Assembly: GCF_900113695.1 (NCBI RefSeq)
Contig: NZ_FOQH01000010.1
Span: forward strand, 1-64,000
Direction: 5' to 3'
Origin: Albimonas pacifica
Lineage (GTDB): Bacteria > Pseudomonadota > Alphaproteobacteria > Rhodobacterales > Rhodobacteraceae
Length of the DNA: 64,000 nt
Each line of letters begins with the position of its first letter. Positions within the stretch are counted from its first letter, which is position 1. The notes under the pieces were generated by a model. It had not been told where the DNA came from. It did no database searches and saw nothing but the letters and a program-made list of their open reading frames with translations. Of the stretch, positions 1-7,085 are shown one piece after another. The position numbers were made by a program, and so were the translations under genes.

Positions 1-216
1 GGAGGCCGCGCCCCTGTAGCCCGTGGCGGAGGCCGCGCCGCTGGAGCCCGTGGCGGAGGCCGCGCCCCCTTCGCCCGTGGCGGAGGCCGCGCCCCCTCCG
101 CCCGTGGCGGAGGCCGCGCCGCTGACGCCCGTGGCGGAGGCCGCGCCGCTGACGCCCGTGGCGGAGGCCGCGCCGCTGTAGCCCGTGGCGGAGGCCGCGC
201 CGCTGACGCCCGTGGC
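1..216. repeat. Eight tandem 27-bp repeats coding ATGxxGAAS
   Basis: Eight exact-length 27-bp units, in frame with the leftward gene. Seven of nine codons hardly change between units; nearly all change is in codons 4 and 5, giving YR, SS, EG, GG, VS, VS, YS, VS from left to right. The array continues to the left edge, so more units may lie outside. Confidence 0.95.
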
Positions 217-585
217 GTGCTCATGGTTCTCGGGCGTGGCCCGGGCGAAAACGTAGCGGATGGCCCGGTCGATCACCTCCGGCAGGCCGATCTCCGCCTT
301 GATGGTGATCTCGGCGGAGGCGATCTTGGTGTCATCTCTGTGCCGCTGCGTCTCGCCACCCATATCCACGACGGCGAAGCGGCTCGAAGCCGGATCGTAG
401 TAGTTGAACACGTCCAGCGGGTGCTCGCAGGCGTGGAACCCGGAGGCGCAGGCTTCGACCCTGCCCTCATGGCGGTAGGTCTCGCCGACCGCATACTGGA
501 AGCCCCGGCAGCGGAAGTCGGCGTCGAAGCCCTTCACGCACTCGATGGTCTCGGGGGCCTCGGCCGGCTTGGACTTCTTCGCCAT
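1..585 (-). CDS. Phage protein with DUF7666-like N-terminal domain and nonapeptide repeats (3' end outside window)
   Basis: Read leftward from an ATG at 585 (a GGAGAGACA ribosome site lies just upstream); 195 codons are open to the edge of the window, so the C-terminus is missing. The first ~115 residues (MAKKSKPAEAPETIECVKGF..., with FHACEHPLDVFNYYDP) resemble the DUF7666 domain found in phages and prophages; its function is unknown. Residues ~123-195 are eight copies of a nine-residue unit ATGxxGAAS. In this family such repeats usually continue into a short conserved C-terminal domain. The gene is divergent from the repressor region and lies next to operators at 656-707, so repressor control is likely (inference). 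Confidence 0.75.
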   Translation of the reverse strand, partial: MAKKSKPAEAPETIECVKGFDADFRCRGFQYAVGETYRHEGRVEACASGFHACEHPLDVFNYYDPASSRFAVVDMGGETQRHRDDTKIASAEITIKAEIGLPEVIDRAIRYVFARATPENHEHATGVSGAASATGYSGAASATGVSGAASATGVSGAASATGGGGAASATGEGGAASATGSSGAASATGYRGAAS

Positions 586-655
586 CGGTCTGTCTCTCCA
601 TCTGCTGCCCCGGCTCACCTCGGTGAGGGTCTGCGGCGGGCGGTGTGGGGAGAGT

Positions 656-707
656 GTTACGTTTATCGTGACACTATGGCAAGGGGAAATGTCGCGTTTT
701 TCGTAAC
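656..707. promoter_or_regulatory. Operator pair O1/O2 for the phage repressor
   Basis: Two 17-bp imperfect palindromes at 656-672 (GTTACGTTTATCGTGAC) and 691-707 (GTCGCGTTTTTCGTAAC). They share the half-site TTCGTAAC/GTTACGAA with the pair at 1219-1271. Position suggests control of the leftward repeat-protein gene and possibly of a small rightward frame at 784. The rest of 586-877 shows no other recognisable feature. Binding by the 878-1168 repressor is inferred. Confidence 0.65.
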
Positions 708-783
708 GCTCATATCGCGCCATAGCGGCGCCTAGCGTAAGGTTGCCAGACTAATTCACGCCGAAGATGAAATGAGGGAGATC

Positions 784-996
784 ATGGGGACACCGGAAAG
801 CGAGGAATTTCGACGCCTTGCCGCCAGCCTGAATGGGGATTCGCTGGCGATCCTGGCGCACGCCCTCGCGGGGGCGCTCAGCGCTGCTGCGCGGCCAGAC
901 TGCGGGCCAGATCCAGAACCGCACGCTGCTGTTCAACAGGAAGCGCCAGAAACAGGCGCTCCATGTCCGCAGCGATCGTTGGCCGATCGGAGATGA
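784..996 (+). CDS. Possible small phage protein, convergent with the repressor
   Basis: A 70-codon frame starting MGTPESEEFRRLAASLNGDS with a good ribosome site (GAGGGAG, 4 nt upstream). The first 30 residues have coding-like codon use and would form an amphipathic helix; the rest overlaps the 3' end of the repressor gene on the other strand and is proline-rich. It could be a short regulator under the O1/O2 operators, or only a chance frame. No family recognised. Confidence 0.3.
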   Translation: MGTPESEEFRRLAASLNGDSLAILAHALAGALSAAARPDCGPDPEPHAAVQQEAPETGAPCPQRSLADRR

Positions 997-1168
997 GATC
1001 GTAAAGCGTCACGCCGAGTTCGCGAGCGGCCCTGTCCAGCTTGATCAGGGCGGACGCTTCCTCGTTCTCCAGCCGAGAGATCGAGGCATTGGACGTGTTC
1101 AGCCGGCGGGCAAGCTCCCGCTGGCTGATTCCCTTGGCTTCCCGGATTTCCCGCAACCGCGTTTTCAT
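878..1168 (-). CDS. XRE-family phage repressor (CI-like)
   Basis: A 96-residue protein, MKTRLREIREAKGISQRELARRLN..., with a classic XRE helix-turn-helix over residues ~4-55 (GISQRELARRLNTSNASISRLEN) and a short helical C-terminal tail. It lacks the S24 self-cleavage domain of lambda CI, so it would be inactivated by an antirepressor or other route rather than RecA cleavage (inference). It is divergent from the Cro-like gene, with operator pairs on both sides at 656-707 and 1219-1271, the usual layout of a lambdoid immunity region. Confidence 0.85.
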   Translation of the reverse strand: MKTRLREIREAKGISQRELARRLNTSNASISRLENEEASALIKLDRAARELGVTLYDLISDRPTIAADMERLFLALPVEQQRAVLDLARSLAAQQR

Positions 1169-1218
1169 GCCAGCGTTCTGCCCTGCCGGTCCGCATTGCG
1201 AAACACCTGAGGCAGAGC

Positions 1219-1271
1219 GTTACGAACTTCGTGACAAGTTTCGCTTGCGCCGCTGTTCCGTTTTTCGTAAC
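1219..1271. promoter_or_regulatory. Operator pair O3/O4 between repressor and Cro-like genes
   Basis: Two 17-bp sites at 1219-1235 (GTTACGAACTTCGTGAC, 7 of 8 arm positions symmetric) and 1255-1271 (GTTCCGTTTTTCGTAAC), 36 bp apart. They match the pair at 656-707 (35 bp apart). The repressor and Cro promoters must lie here; I could not assign -10/-35 hexamers with confidence. Confidence 0.75.
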
Positions 1272-1278
1272 AGGAGGT

Positions 1279-1491
1279 ATGGACCGAACCAAGCATACGA
1301 CCCTCGGCGAGTGGATGGACGAGAAGGGCGAGACCTGCGCCAGCGTCGCCAAGCGCCTCGGCACGACCCGCGCCACGGTCTCGCGCTGGCGCGCTGGCGT
1401 GTCGTTTCCGCGACGCGATGCGCTGGACGAGATTTTCAAGATGACTGGCGGCGTCGTGAGCGCCGACAGCTTCCGCAGCGAGGCGGCCTGA
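1279..1491 (+). CDS. Cro-like helix-turn-helix protein
   Basis: About 70 residues from ATG 1279 (MDRTKHTTLGEWMDEKGETC) with a helix-turn-helix of the Cro/YdaS type (SVAKRLGTTRATVSRWRAG). The AGGAGGT ribosome site abuts ATG 1279 with almost no spacing, so an upstream GTG at 1231 or weak initiation at 1279 remain possible. As the first rightward gene after the operators it should be the Cro equivalent, opposing the repressor and starting the early transcript. Confidence 0.75.
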   Translation: MDRTKHTTLGEWMDEKGETCASVAKRLGTTRATVSRWRAGVSFPRRDALDEIFKMTGGVVSADSFRSEAA

Positions 1492-1571
1492 CCATGCCCG
1501 GCCAGGCCGCCCCTCGCTCCGCTGATGTTCGCTGCATCGCACAGCAGCAACATGAGATTGGAGCCCCCAGC

Positions 1572-1829
1572 ATGTCTTCCCGAAAGTTTTCCGGCCGCCG
1601 TGAGGCCCTGACCTATCGCCAGCACTTCGCCGCAGCGTGGAGCGAGTTCATCCGCGACAACTTCGAAAGCCCGGAGCACGCCGCGCACGTCTTCAAGGTC
1701 GACGGCAAGACCGCCACGAACTGGTGGGATGGCGTCAACGCGCCGTCCGGCTGGGTGGTCGGGCGCGCGGTGACGGACCCGGAAATGCGCGACGCCGCGC
1801 TCGCCGCGATCAGCGGGGCGCCGGCATGA
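1572..1829 (+). CDS. Small early DNA-binding-like protein
   Basis: An 85-residue protein (MSSRKFSGRREALTYRQHF...) placed where lambdoid phages carry cII. The middle (FESPEHAAHVFKVDGKTATNWWDG) looks like a helix-turn-helix in which a recognition helix follows KVDGKTA. An alternative ATG at 1494, two bases after the cro stop, would add 26 residues; 1572 is chosen because similarity to a folded domain starts there and a GGAG site precedes it. The gene overlaps the next one (ATGA). The exact function is unknown. Confidence 0.6.
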   Translation: MSSRKFSGRREALTYRQHFAAAWSEFIRDNFESPEHAAHVFKVDGKTATNWWDGVNAPSGWVVGRAVTDPEMRDAALAAISGAPA

Positions 1830-2026
1830 CCGTCCTGCGCGCAATCTTCACTGCCGAGATCATCGCCGCCCTGCGCTTGAGCGCGCTGGGCCGGTGGTGG
1901 GCAGAGCGCGCGGCCCGTCGCCTCTCTTGGGCGGCCGGTCGCCGGAAAACTTGCGGAAAGGTTTCTCGCGGCTCCGAAATCAACCTCGCCGAGCACGAGG
2001 AAGCCATGCGGGGGCGCTCCGCATGA
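1826..2026 (+). CDS. Small basic phage protein
   Basis: Sixty-six residues, Arg-rich (MTVLRAIFTAEIIAALRLSA...), overlapping the previous stop (ATGA at 1826) and the next start (ATGA at 2023). The N-terminal ~20 residues are hydrophobic or amphipathic. The coupled overlaps on both sides support translation; no family recognised. Confidence 0.5.
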   Translation: MTVLRAIFTAEIIAALRLSALGRWWAERAARRLSWAAGRRKTCGKVSRGSEINLAEHEEAMRGRSA

Positions 2027-2676
2027 CCGCCCGCGTCCTGATCGGCTGCGAGACCTCGGGCGTGATGCGCCGGGCCTTCGCCGCTCGCGGCTTCGACGTG
2101 TGGAGCTGCGACCTGCTTCCGGCCGAGGACGGCTCCAACCGCCACATCACCGGCGACGTCCGCGACGTGCTGGGCGAGGGCTGGGATCTGCTTGTGGTGG
2201 CTCACCCGCCCTGCACCCGCCTCTGCAACAGCGGCGTGCGCTGGCTGACCACGCCGCCGCCGGGCCGGACCCACGCCGAGATGTGGGCCGAGCTGGAGGA
2301 AGGCGTCGCGCTGTTCTCCGCGTGCTGGCGGGCGCCGGTCGAGCGCGTGGCGGTCGAGAACCCGATCATGCACCGCCACGCCCGCGAGCGGATGCCGGCC
2401 GACCTGCCCAAGCCGCAGATCGTGCAGCCCTGGTGGTTCGGCGAGCCGTTCTCCAAGGCGACGGGGTTCTATACCCGCGGCCTGCCGGCCCTCACCCCCA
2501 CCGACAAGCTTACGCCGCCGGCCCCCGGGACCGAGGAGCACAAGGCATGGAGCGCTGTGCATCGCGCCCCGCCGGGCCCGGACCGCTGGCGCTTCCGCTC
2601 CCGCACCTTCGAGGGCGTGGCAGCTGCCTGCGCCGATCAGTGGGGCGGAGCCATCAACACGAGGGCCGCGGCATGA
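2023..2676 (+). CDS. Phage C5-cytosine-methyltransferase-like protein
   Basis: A 217-residue protein. The N-terminus (VLIGCETSGVMRRAFAARGFDV) looks like the SAM-binding start of C5 DNA methyltransferases. Residues 61-65 are HPPCT (motif IV, with the catalytic-type Cys at 64) and ENP lies near residue 110 (motif VI, normally ENV). It is shorter than full C5 methyltransferases and has no clear target-recognition domain, as seen in a compact phage family usually annotated as DNA cytosine methyltransferase. It probably modifies phage DNA against host restriction; activity is inferred. An adenine-type methyltransferase lies one gene downstream. Confidence 0.65.
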   Translation: MTARVLIGCETSGVMRRAFAARGFDVWSCDLLPAEDGSNRHITGDVRDVLGEGWDLLVVAHPPCTRLCNSGVRWLTTPPPGRTHAEMWAELEEGVALFSACWRAPVERVAVENPIMHRHARERMPADLPKPQIVQPWWFGEPFSKATGFYTRGLPALTPTDKLTPPAPGTEEHKAWSAVHRAPPGPDRWRFRSRTFEGVAAACADQWGGAINTRAAA

Positions 2677-3209
2677 CCCCCCTCACCCAGACCCGGCGGG
2701 CAGCCCCGCTGGCAGGGGACGGCAACGGGAACCCCTCTCCCGGCGCCGTCCCTGATCCCCAAACCCTGGCCGCACTCCCCCTGTCGGGCCGGGGTCTGCG
2801 GGCGGCGCGCCCCTCCCTGCGCGTCGCCCGCTCCATCGACACCTCCTGCGGGGATACTCCAGCCGGGTTCGCACCGGTGAAAGGCTGCATGCGCCTCACG
2901 GCGTCAACCACGGTCCCGCAGGGGGCCGCCACGGCGGGCTTTCATAGCTCCGGGGAATGCAGCCACGCGACGCCCGCCGGGAGCGAGATCCCCGGCCCAA
3001 ATCCCCGTCGCCTCGCTCCCGCCAGCCCCTCGGTTGCCGGTCCCGCGTCGGGCAACTGCGGCCGGTCTCTGAGGGACAGGGCCGGCCGCACCTTTATTCA
3101 GACGCGCGCCCCTGGCTCCTCCCTCCCGGCGGCGCGCGAGGCGGGGCACGGCTCCGGGGCAGCGGACCCCGTTGATGCCGGCCCCGCCGCCAATTCGGAG
3201 ACCGTGTGA
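2673..3209 (+). CDS. Hypothetical protein between two methyltransferases
   Basis: A frame of 178 residues rich in Ala, Gly, Pro, Arg and Ser with no recognisable domain. Its ATG overlaps the upstream stop (ATGA) and its stop overlaps the next start (TGATG), which argues for translation. The composition is low in complexity and codon bias is weak, so the stretch may be poorly conserved or partly non-coding. Confidence 0.4.
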   Translation: MTPLTQTRRAAPLAGDGNGNPSPGAVPDPQTLAALPLSGRGLRAARPSLRVARSIDTSCGDTPAGFAPVKGCMRLTASTTVPQGAATAGFHSSGECSHATPAGSEIPGPNPRRLAPASPSVAGPASGNCGRSLRDRAGRTFIQTRAPGSSLPAAREAGHGSGAADPVDAGPAANSETV

Positions 3210-3985
3210 TGCGCGTCGAACAGATAGGCGACTGCACGCTCTACAACGCCGACTGCATGGACGTGCTGCCGACGCTGGGGTCGGTGGATGCTGTGATTAC
3301 AGATCCACCCTACTCGGTTTCGGTGGCCGGATCGACCGTCACCGGACGAAAGGGTAAAGGCACCCGCAACCTAGACTTTTTTAAGGGAGACACAGACTGG
3401 CGGGGAATGACCAGCATCGTTGGCGACGCGATGTCCCTTGCTATCCAGAAAGGTCCTCGGTCCTTCGTCGCCTGGTGCGGGCATCGGCAGATCGGCCGGA
3501 TCGTGGACGAGTTGGAGGGCAGCGGTTTCGCGACGCGGCTCATCTATTGGCGGAAGAAGTGCCCCCCGCCATCGCCCCCCGGCGCTGGCTTCTGTTCGGC
3601 AGCGGAACATGCCGTCTATGGATACAAGCCGGGGCGGCAATGGAACGGCGGCCAGTATGAGCACAACGTTTTTGACGCCGACAGCTACCGTTTTGGCCAG
3701 CCCGGCAAGGTAGCCCATCCAACACAGAAGCCGTTCGCGCTCATCGCGTGGAATGTCCGCGTTCTGACCGATCCGGGCGACACGGTGCTGGATTTTTTCA
3801 TGGGCTCTGGCACCACCCTCGTTGCCTGCGCCAAGCTGGGCCGCCGCGGCATCGGGATCGAGATCGACCCCGGCTACTTCGACATTGCCTGCAAGCGGAT
3901 CGAGGACGCCTACAAGCAGCCCGATATGTTCGTGGAGCGCCCCGCGCCGGCTGAGCAGCTTTCCATGCTCGGGGAGGCGAAGTGA
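3209..3985 (+). CDS. DNA N6-adenine/N4-cytosine methyltransferase
   Basis: A 258-residue orphan methyltransferase. Motif IV DPPY is at residues 32-35; the SAM-binding FMGSGTT motif lies near the C-terminus (DTVLDFFMGSGTTLVACAKLGRRGIGIEID), giving the beta-class order. The HPTQKP stretch just before it is typical of N6/N4 enzymes. ATG 3209 is preferred over GTG 3206 because a GGAG site lies 8 nt before it. No cognate restriction enzyme is nearby, so the likely role is protection of phage DNA or gene regulation. Confidence 0.9.
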   Translation: MRVEQIGDCTLYNADCMDVLPTLGSVDAVITDPPYSVSVAGSTVTGRKGKGTRNLDFFKGDTDWRGMTSIVGDAMSLAIQKGPRSFVAWCGHRQIGRIVDELEGSGFATRLIYWRKKCPPPSPPGAGFCSAAEHAVYGYKPGRQWNGGQYEHNVFDADSYRFGQPGKVAHPTQKPFALIAWNVRVLTDPGDTVLDFFMGSGTTLVACAKLGRRGIGIEIDPGYFDIACKRIEDAYKQPDMFVERPAPAEQLSMLGEAK

Positions 3986-4275
3986 TGTCTGCTCCCGTTC
4001 CTGTCCTGTGGCGCGGCGATCTGTATCCCAGCATCTCCGCCGCCGCCCGTGCCGCGAATGTCGCTCGCGAAGTCATGTGGCGCGCCTACTGCCGCGGGAC
4101 CGCTGATCGTGCCGGGATGGGAGACAGGGGTCCGAGAGCGGCCGTACCAGTCGTCTGGCGTGGCGTGGATTTCCCTTCGCTCAACGCCTGCGCGTCCCAT
4201 CTGCGCCGCCACACCAAGACCATCCGTAAGCATTGGCGGGCGGGGACGCTTGACAGCCTGGAGCGCCGCGAATGA
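3985..4275 (+). CDS. Two-repeat NUMOD-like DNA-binding protein (copy A)
   Basis: Ninety-six residues made of two ~42-residue repeats, each starting with a beta strand (PVLWRG / PVVWRG), then YPSISAAARAANV or FPSLNACASHLRR, a helix-turn-helix, and a closing RAG or CRG turn. This pattern resembles NUMOD/IENR-type helix-turn-helix modules on homing endonucleases, here without a nuclease. A related gene with the same two-repeat build lies at 4869-5177. The start overlaps the methyltransferase stop and the end overlaps rusA. Confidence 0.6.
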   Translation: MSAPVPVLWRGDLYPSISAAARAANVAREVMWRAYCRGTADRAGMGDRGPRAAVPVVWRGVDFPSLNACASHLRRHTKTIRKHWRAGTLDSLERRE

Positions 4276-4778
4276 CCCGCTACGCTTTCGAGATCCCCGG
4301 CAAGCCCATGGGCAAGGGCCGCCCCCGCTTCGGCGGCGGACGCACCTACACCCCCGCGGCCACGCTCAACGCGGAGCAGTGGGTCAAGCACCACGCCTTG
4401 CAGGCCGGCGTCACCCCCATCGAGGGCCCCGTCCTGCTCGACATCACCGCCGTCGCCGCGATCCCGAAGAGCTGGACCAAGAAGCGCCGCGCCGAGGCCT
4501 TGGCGACCGGCTGGGACACCCGCAAGCCCGACGCAGACAACATCGCCAAGCTGATCGCGGATTCCCTGAACGGCATCGCATGGGCCGATGACGCCCAGGT
4601 CGCCCGCTGCGTGATCGACAAGCGCCTGTCCGCTGAAGGCTCGGAGAAGGTCGTCGTGATCGTGCGGGCGCTGAACAGCGCGCTCCCCCCCGACTTCACG
4701 GCGGACGTGGTGCGCGACGTCTCGGCGAAGAACGGCTGGACCGCCGAACATCCTGTGGATGCTTCTGGGGATACCTGA
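4272..4778 (+). CDS. rusA: RusA-family Holliday junction resolvase
   Basis: A 168-residue protein that begins YAFEIPGKPMGKGRPRF, the RusA signature strand, and carries the acidic active-site region RKPDADNIAKLIADSLNGIAWADDAQV, in which Asp residues bind the metal. RusA dimers cut Holliday junctions formed during phage replication and recombination. The length is somewhat above E. coli RusA (120), with a C-terminal extension of ~40 residues. It overlaps the upstream gene by an ATGA. Confidence 0.9.
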   Translation: MTRYAFEIPGKPMGKGRPRFGGGRTYTPAATLNAEQWVKHHALQAGVTPIEGPVLLDITAVAAIPKSWTKKRRAEALATGWDTRKPDADNIAKLIADSLNGIAWADDAQVARCVIDKRLSAEGSEKVVVIVRALNSALPPDFTADVVRDVSAKNGWTAEHPVDASGDT

Positions 4779-4868
4779 GAAGCGCCATCCATCCCCGTTC
4801 TTCACAGGCCGGGGATAACGCCTTTGTCGAGTAGACTGCGTGCAGAGCAGATCAACACGGGGAGACCC

Positions 4869-5177
4869 ATGCAAGATAAGATCAAGATACGCCAGCACGA
4901 GTTCGACAACGCAGACGCGGCGGCGTCTTACTTCAACGTGTCGCGCCAGTGGGTTTTGGAGGCGCGCCGCCTTGGGAGGCTCGACCGGATCGGGCTTGGA
5001 AAGGGCGGCGGGCAGGCGACCAAGGTGGAGATCCGAGGGGAGTTCTACGACGGGTTCCGCAAGGCCGGTCAGGCTCTCGGGGTGAGCGCGCAAGCGGTTT
5101 GGTCCGCGGTTGAGTGCGGTCGGCCTGACGGAGCGGGCCTTGGCCGTCCGTGGGCCAGCCGGGGGCTGTCCGCATGA
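4869..5177 (+). CDS. Two-repeat NUMOD-like DNA-binding protein (copy B)
   Basis: A 102-residue protein; ATG 4869 follows GGGGAG and fits the repeat boundary better than an upstream frame extension. It contains two repeats of the same plan as the 3985-4275 protein: IKIRQHEFDNADAAASYFNV... and VEIRGEFYDGFRKAGQALGV..., each ending in a G-R-x-D-x-x-G-L-G turn. It may place a replication or recombination complex on phage DNA; this is inference. The stop overlaps the next start (ATGA). Confidence 0.65.
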   Translation: MQDKIKIRQHEFDNADAAASYFNVSRQWVLEARRLGRLDRIGLGKGGGQATKVEIRGEFYDGFRKAGQALGVSAQAVWSAVECGRPDGAGLGRPWASRGLSA

Positions 5178-6067
5178 GCGAGTTCTACAAGATGGTGCCG
5201 GCCAAGTGGGACAACGCCACTGCGCACCTGACCCTAGAGCAGGAGGCCGCGCTCCTCCGGATCGTTAACGCGATCAACAAGAATGACGCCCCGGTCCCGA
5301 ACGTGGACCGGGTGCTGGCGGGCCTGTTCCGGTCCTCGACCAGGAAGGCGCGGGCCCTCATCCGTGACCTGATCGAGGCCGGGAAGGTCTACGAGGAAAA
5401 CGGTTTCCTGTGGTCCGAGAAGGCCCGCGAAGATGTCGTTTCGCGTTCGGTTCGCTCTCAACTCAATGCCGAAAGTGGCGCGAAAGGTGGGCGAACCAGA
5501 GCCGAACGCGCTGCTAAGGTCATGAAAGATAACGATCATGGCCAAGCGACCGCTTCAAGCAGAATAGAAGAGAAGAGAAGAGAAGAAAAAGGAGAAGCTA
5601 ACGCTTCTCCCAAAAAGCAAGGCCGAGCCACTCGCCTTTCTGAGGATTGGTCATTGCCCATGGCCTGGGGTCGGTGGGCGCTTTCGGAGGGATGGCCAGA
5701 GGCCGTCATCCGGGAGCAGGCCGACACCTTCCGGGACTACTGGATTTCCGCATCTGGGAAGAACGCCACGAAGCTCGATTGGGAGGCGACGTGGCGGAAC
5801 TGGATGCGGCGCGTTCCCAAGCATCACAGCAATGGAGGATCGAATGGAAGACGGACCCCAGTGGGTTCGGCAGACCCCGGCTTTGCCGACCGGCTCGCCC
5901 GGTGGGACGAGCTTGACGCCCGAGCGTCCCAGGCTCCCGGAAATCCCGGCTACGCCGACTTCGACGCTGATGGCGATGACGGATGGCGCTCCGCGGATGA
6001 CCGCTGGTCGGATCGTCCGGGAGGTTTCGGGACTGTTGTCCCACTTCTTCAGGCCCGGGGAGGCTGA
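5174..6067 (+). CDS. DUF1376-type phage replication protein
   Basis: A 297-residue protein. The N-terminal ~90 residues (FYKMVPAKWDNATAHLTLEQEAALLRIVNAI) match DUF1376, a winged-helix-like domain of phage replication proteins. A basic, low-complexity linker follows (residues ~100-160), then a C-terminal module (ADTFRDYWISASGK...DWEATWRNWMRR) like the DNA- or helicase-binding end of DnaT and phage O-type proteins. It probably starts phage replication. The linker sequence is purine-rich (AGAAGAGAAGAGAAGAA near 5570), a possible melting site as in lambda O (inference). Confidence 0.75.
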   Translation: MSEFYKMVPAKWDNATAHLTLEQEAALLRIVNAINKNDAPVPNVDRVLAGLFRSSTRKARALIRDLIEAGKVYEENGFLWSEKAREDVVSRSVRSQLNAESGAKGGRTRAERAAKVMKDNDHGQATASSRIEEKRREEKGEANASPKKQGRATRLSEDWSLPMAWGRWALSEGWPEAVIREQADTFRDYWISASGKNATKLDWEATWRNWMRRVPKHHSNGGSNGRRTPVGSADPGFADRLARWDELDARASQAPGNPGYADFDADGDDGWRSADDRWSDRPGGFGTVVPLLQARGG

Positions 6068-6359
6068 CGAGGTGCGGGCTGTCGCGGAGAAGCATTGGGT
6101 TATGGCGCTGAGCGACCTGCCCGGCTGGGCAGTGAAGCAGGCGCTGGACGAGACCGCCGTGGAAAGCACCGTCCGCCCAACGCCTGCCGCTGTCCGCAAG
6201 AGAGCGATCCAGCACGCGGAGCCCTACAGCCGCGAGCTTACCAAGCGCAAGGCCGCGGAGGAAGAGCCCCCGCGCGCCGAACCTTCTGAGGAAAGCAAAG
6301 CCCGGATTGCCGCCCTGGTGCGCGGCGTGGTCGGGCGTGGAGGCTCCGATGCTGATTGA
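5844..6359 (+). CDS. Phage replication-region protein, P-like position
   Basis: From ATG 5844, which has an ideal GGAGG site 5 nt upstream, the protein is 171 residues but overlaps the DUF1376 gene by 224 bp in another frame. Starts at 5970 or 5997 would give 120-130 residues and cover the only domain-like part (GRIVREVSGLLSHFFRPGEADEVRAVAEKHWVMALSDLPGWAVKQALDE cut into helices). It sits where lambdoid phages encode the helicase loader; the family is not recognised and the start is uncertain. Confidence 0.55.
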   Translation: MEDGPQWVRQTPALPTGSPGGTSLTPERPRLPEIPATPTSTLMAMTDGAPRMTAGRIVREVSGLLSHFFRPGEADEVRAVAEKHWVMALSDLPGWAVKQALDETAVESTVRPTPAAVRKRAIQHAEPYSRELTKRKAAEEEPPRAEPSEESKARIAALVRGVVGRGGSDAD

Positions 6360-6837
6360 GACCCACATCTACGAGCGGTTCGCGGCGGACCTTCGCGCGG
6401 ACTTCGGCGAGGATGACCAGCTCGTCGCGGACATGCTCGAAGGCGAGACCGACTTTCACGAGGTCGCCGGGGTTCTGCTGAAGGCCATGTTCGAGGCCGA
6501 CGCGCAGGCCGACGCGAACAAGGCGCTGGCGCAGGAATACGCCGCGCGCGCTTCGGTTCTGTCGGCCCGCTCCCAGCACATCAAGGACAAGCTGGCGTCG
6601 CTGATGCGGGCGACTGGCCTGCGGAAGCTGCCACACGCACTGGCGACGGTGAGCGTCCGCGCCGTGGCCCCGTCCCTGATCTACGACGGCGAGCCGTCCT
6701 GCCTCCCGGAAGACCTGCGCCGGGAGAAGATCGAGGCGGACAAGACCGCGATCAAGAAGGCGCTGGAGGCCGGCCGCACGGTCCCTGGCGCGCGGCTGTC
6801 GAACGGCGGCGAAACCATCAGCATCCGGAGGGCCTGA
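6349..6837 (+). CDS. Gp157-like phage protein
   Basis: A 162-residue protein of the siphovirus Gp157 type: an acidic N-terminus, a long helical middle (ETDFHEVAGVLLKAMFEADAQ...), then PSCLPEDLRREKIEADKTAIKKALEAG and GARLSNGGETISIR, the usual ending of the family. In streptococcal phage Sfi21, Gp157 expression is linked to phage resistance; its biochemical role is unknown. ATG 6349 has GGAGG 6 nt upstream and is inside the previous gene by 11 bp. Confidence 0.75.
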   Translation: MLIETHIYERFAADLRADFGEDDQLVADMLEGETDFHEVAGVLLKAMFEADAQADANKALAQEYAARASVLSARSQHIKDKLASLMRATGLRKLPHALATVSVRAVAPSLIYDGEPSCLPEDLRREKIEADKTAIKKALEAGRTVPGARLSNGGETISIRRA

Positions 6838-6839
6838 CC

Positions 6840-7085
6840 ATGAGCATTCGCAAGCCGAACCAGATCGCGCCCGCTGTTCTTGGCGAGGGGGCCGCTGGCG
6901 TCCACCGGCGCTACCGGGACTACCACAACGCCGAGGCCGACCGCTTCACGGCGCTGGCTGACGAGTGCAGCGAGCCCGACGAGTGGTGGAAGCACTACCG
7001 GGACGAGGCGGTCCGCCACCGGCTCCTGGCGTGGGAGTGCGAGACGGAACTCGCGCTTCTCAGCGAGATGAAGGAGGCCGCGTGA
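6840..7085 (+). CDS. Small hypothetical early protein
   Basis: Eighty-one residues, mainly helical and charged (HRRYRDYHNAEADRFTALADE, WWKHYRDEAVRHRLLAWE). It lies 2 nt after the Gp157-like gene and its last base is the first base of the next start (GTGATG). No family recognised. Confidence 0.6.
   Translation: MSIRKPNQIAPAVLGEGAAGVHRRYRDYHNAEADRFTALADECSEPDEWWKHYRDEAVRHRLLAWECETELALLSEMKEAA

Noticed and set aside
1-216. CRISPR-like array
   Set aside because: The 27-bp units are tandem with no spacers, keep reading frame and code for ATGxxGAAS.
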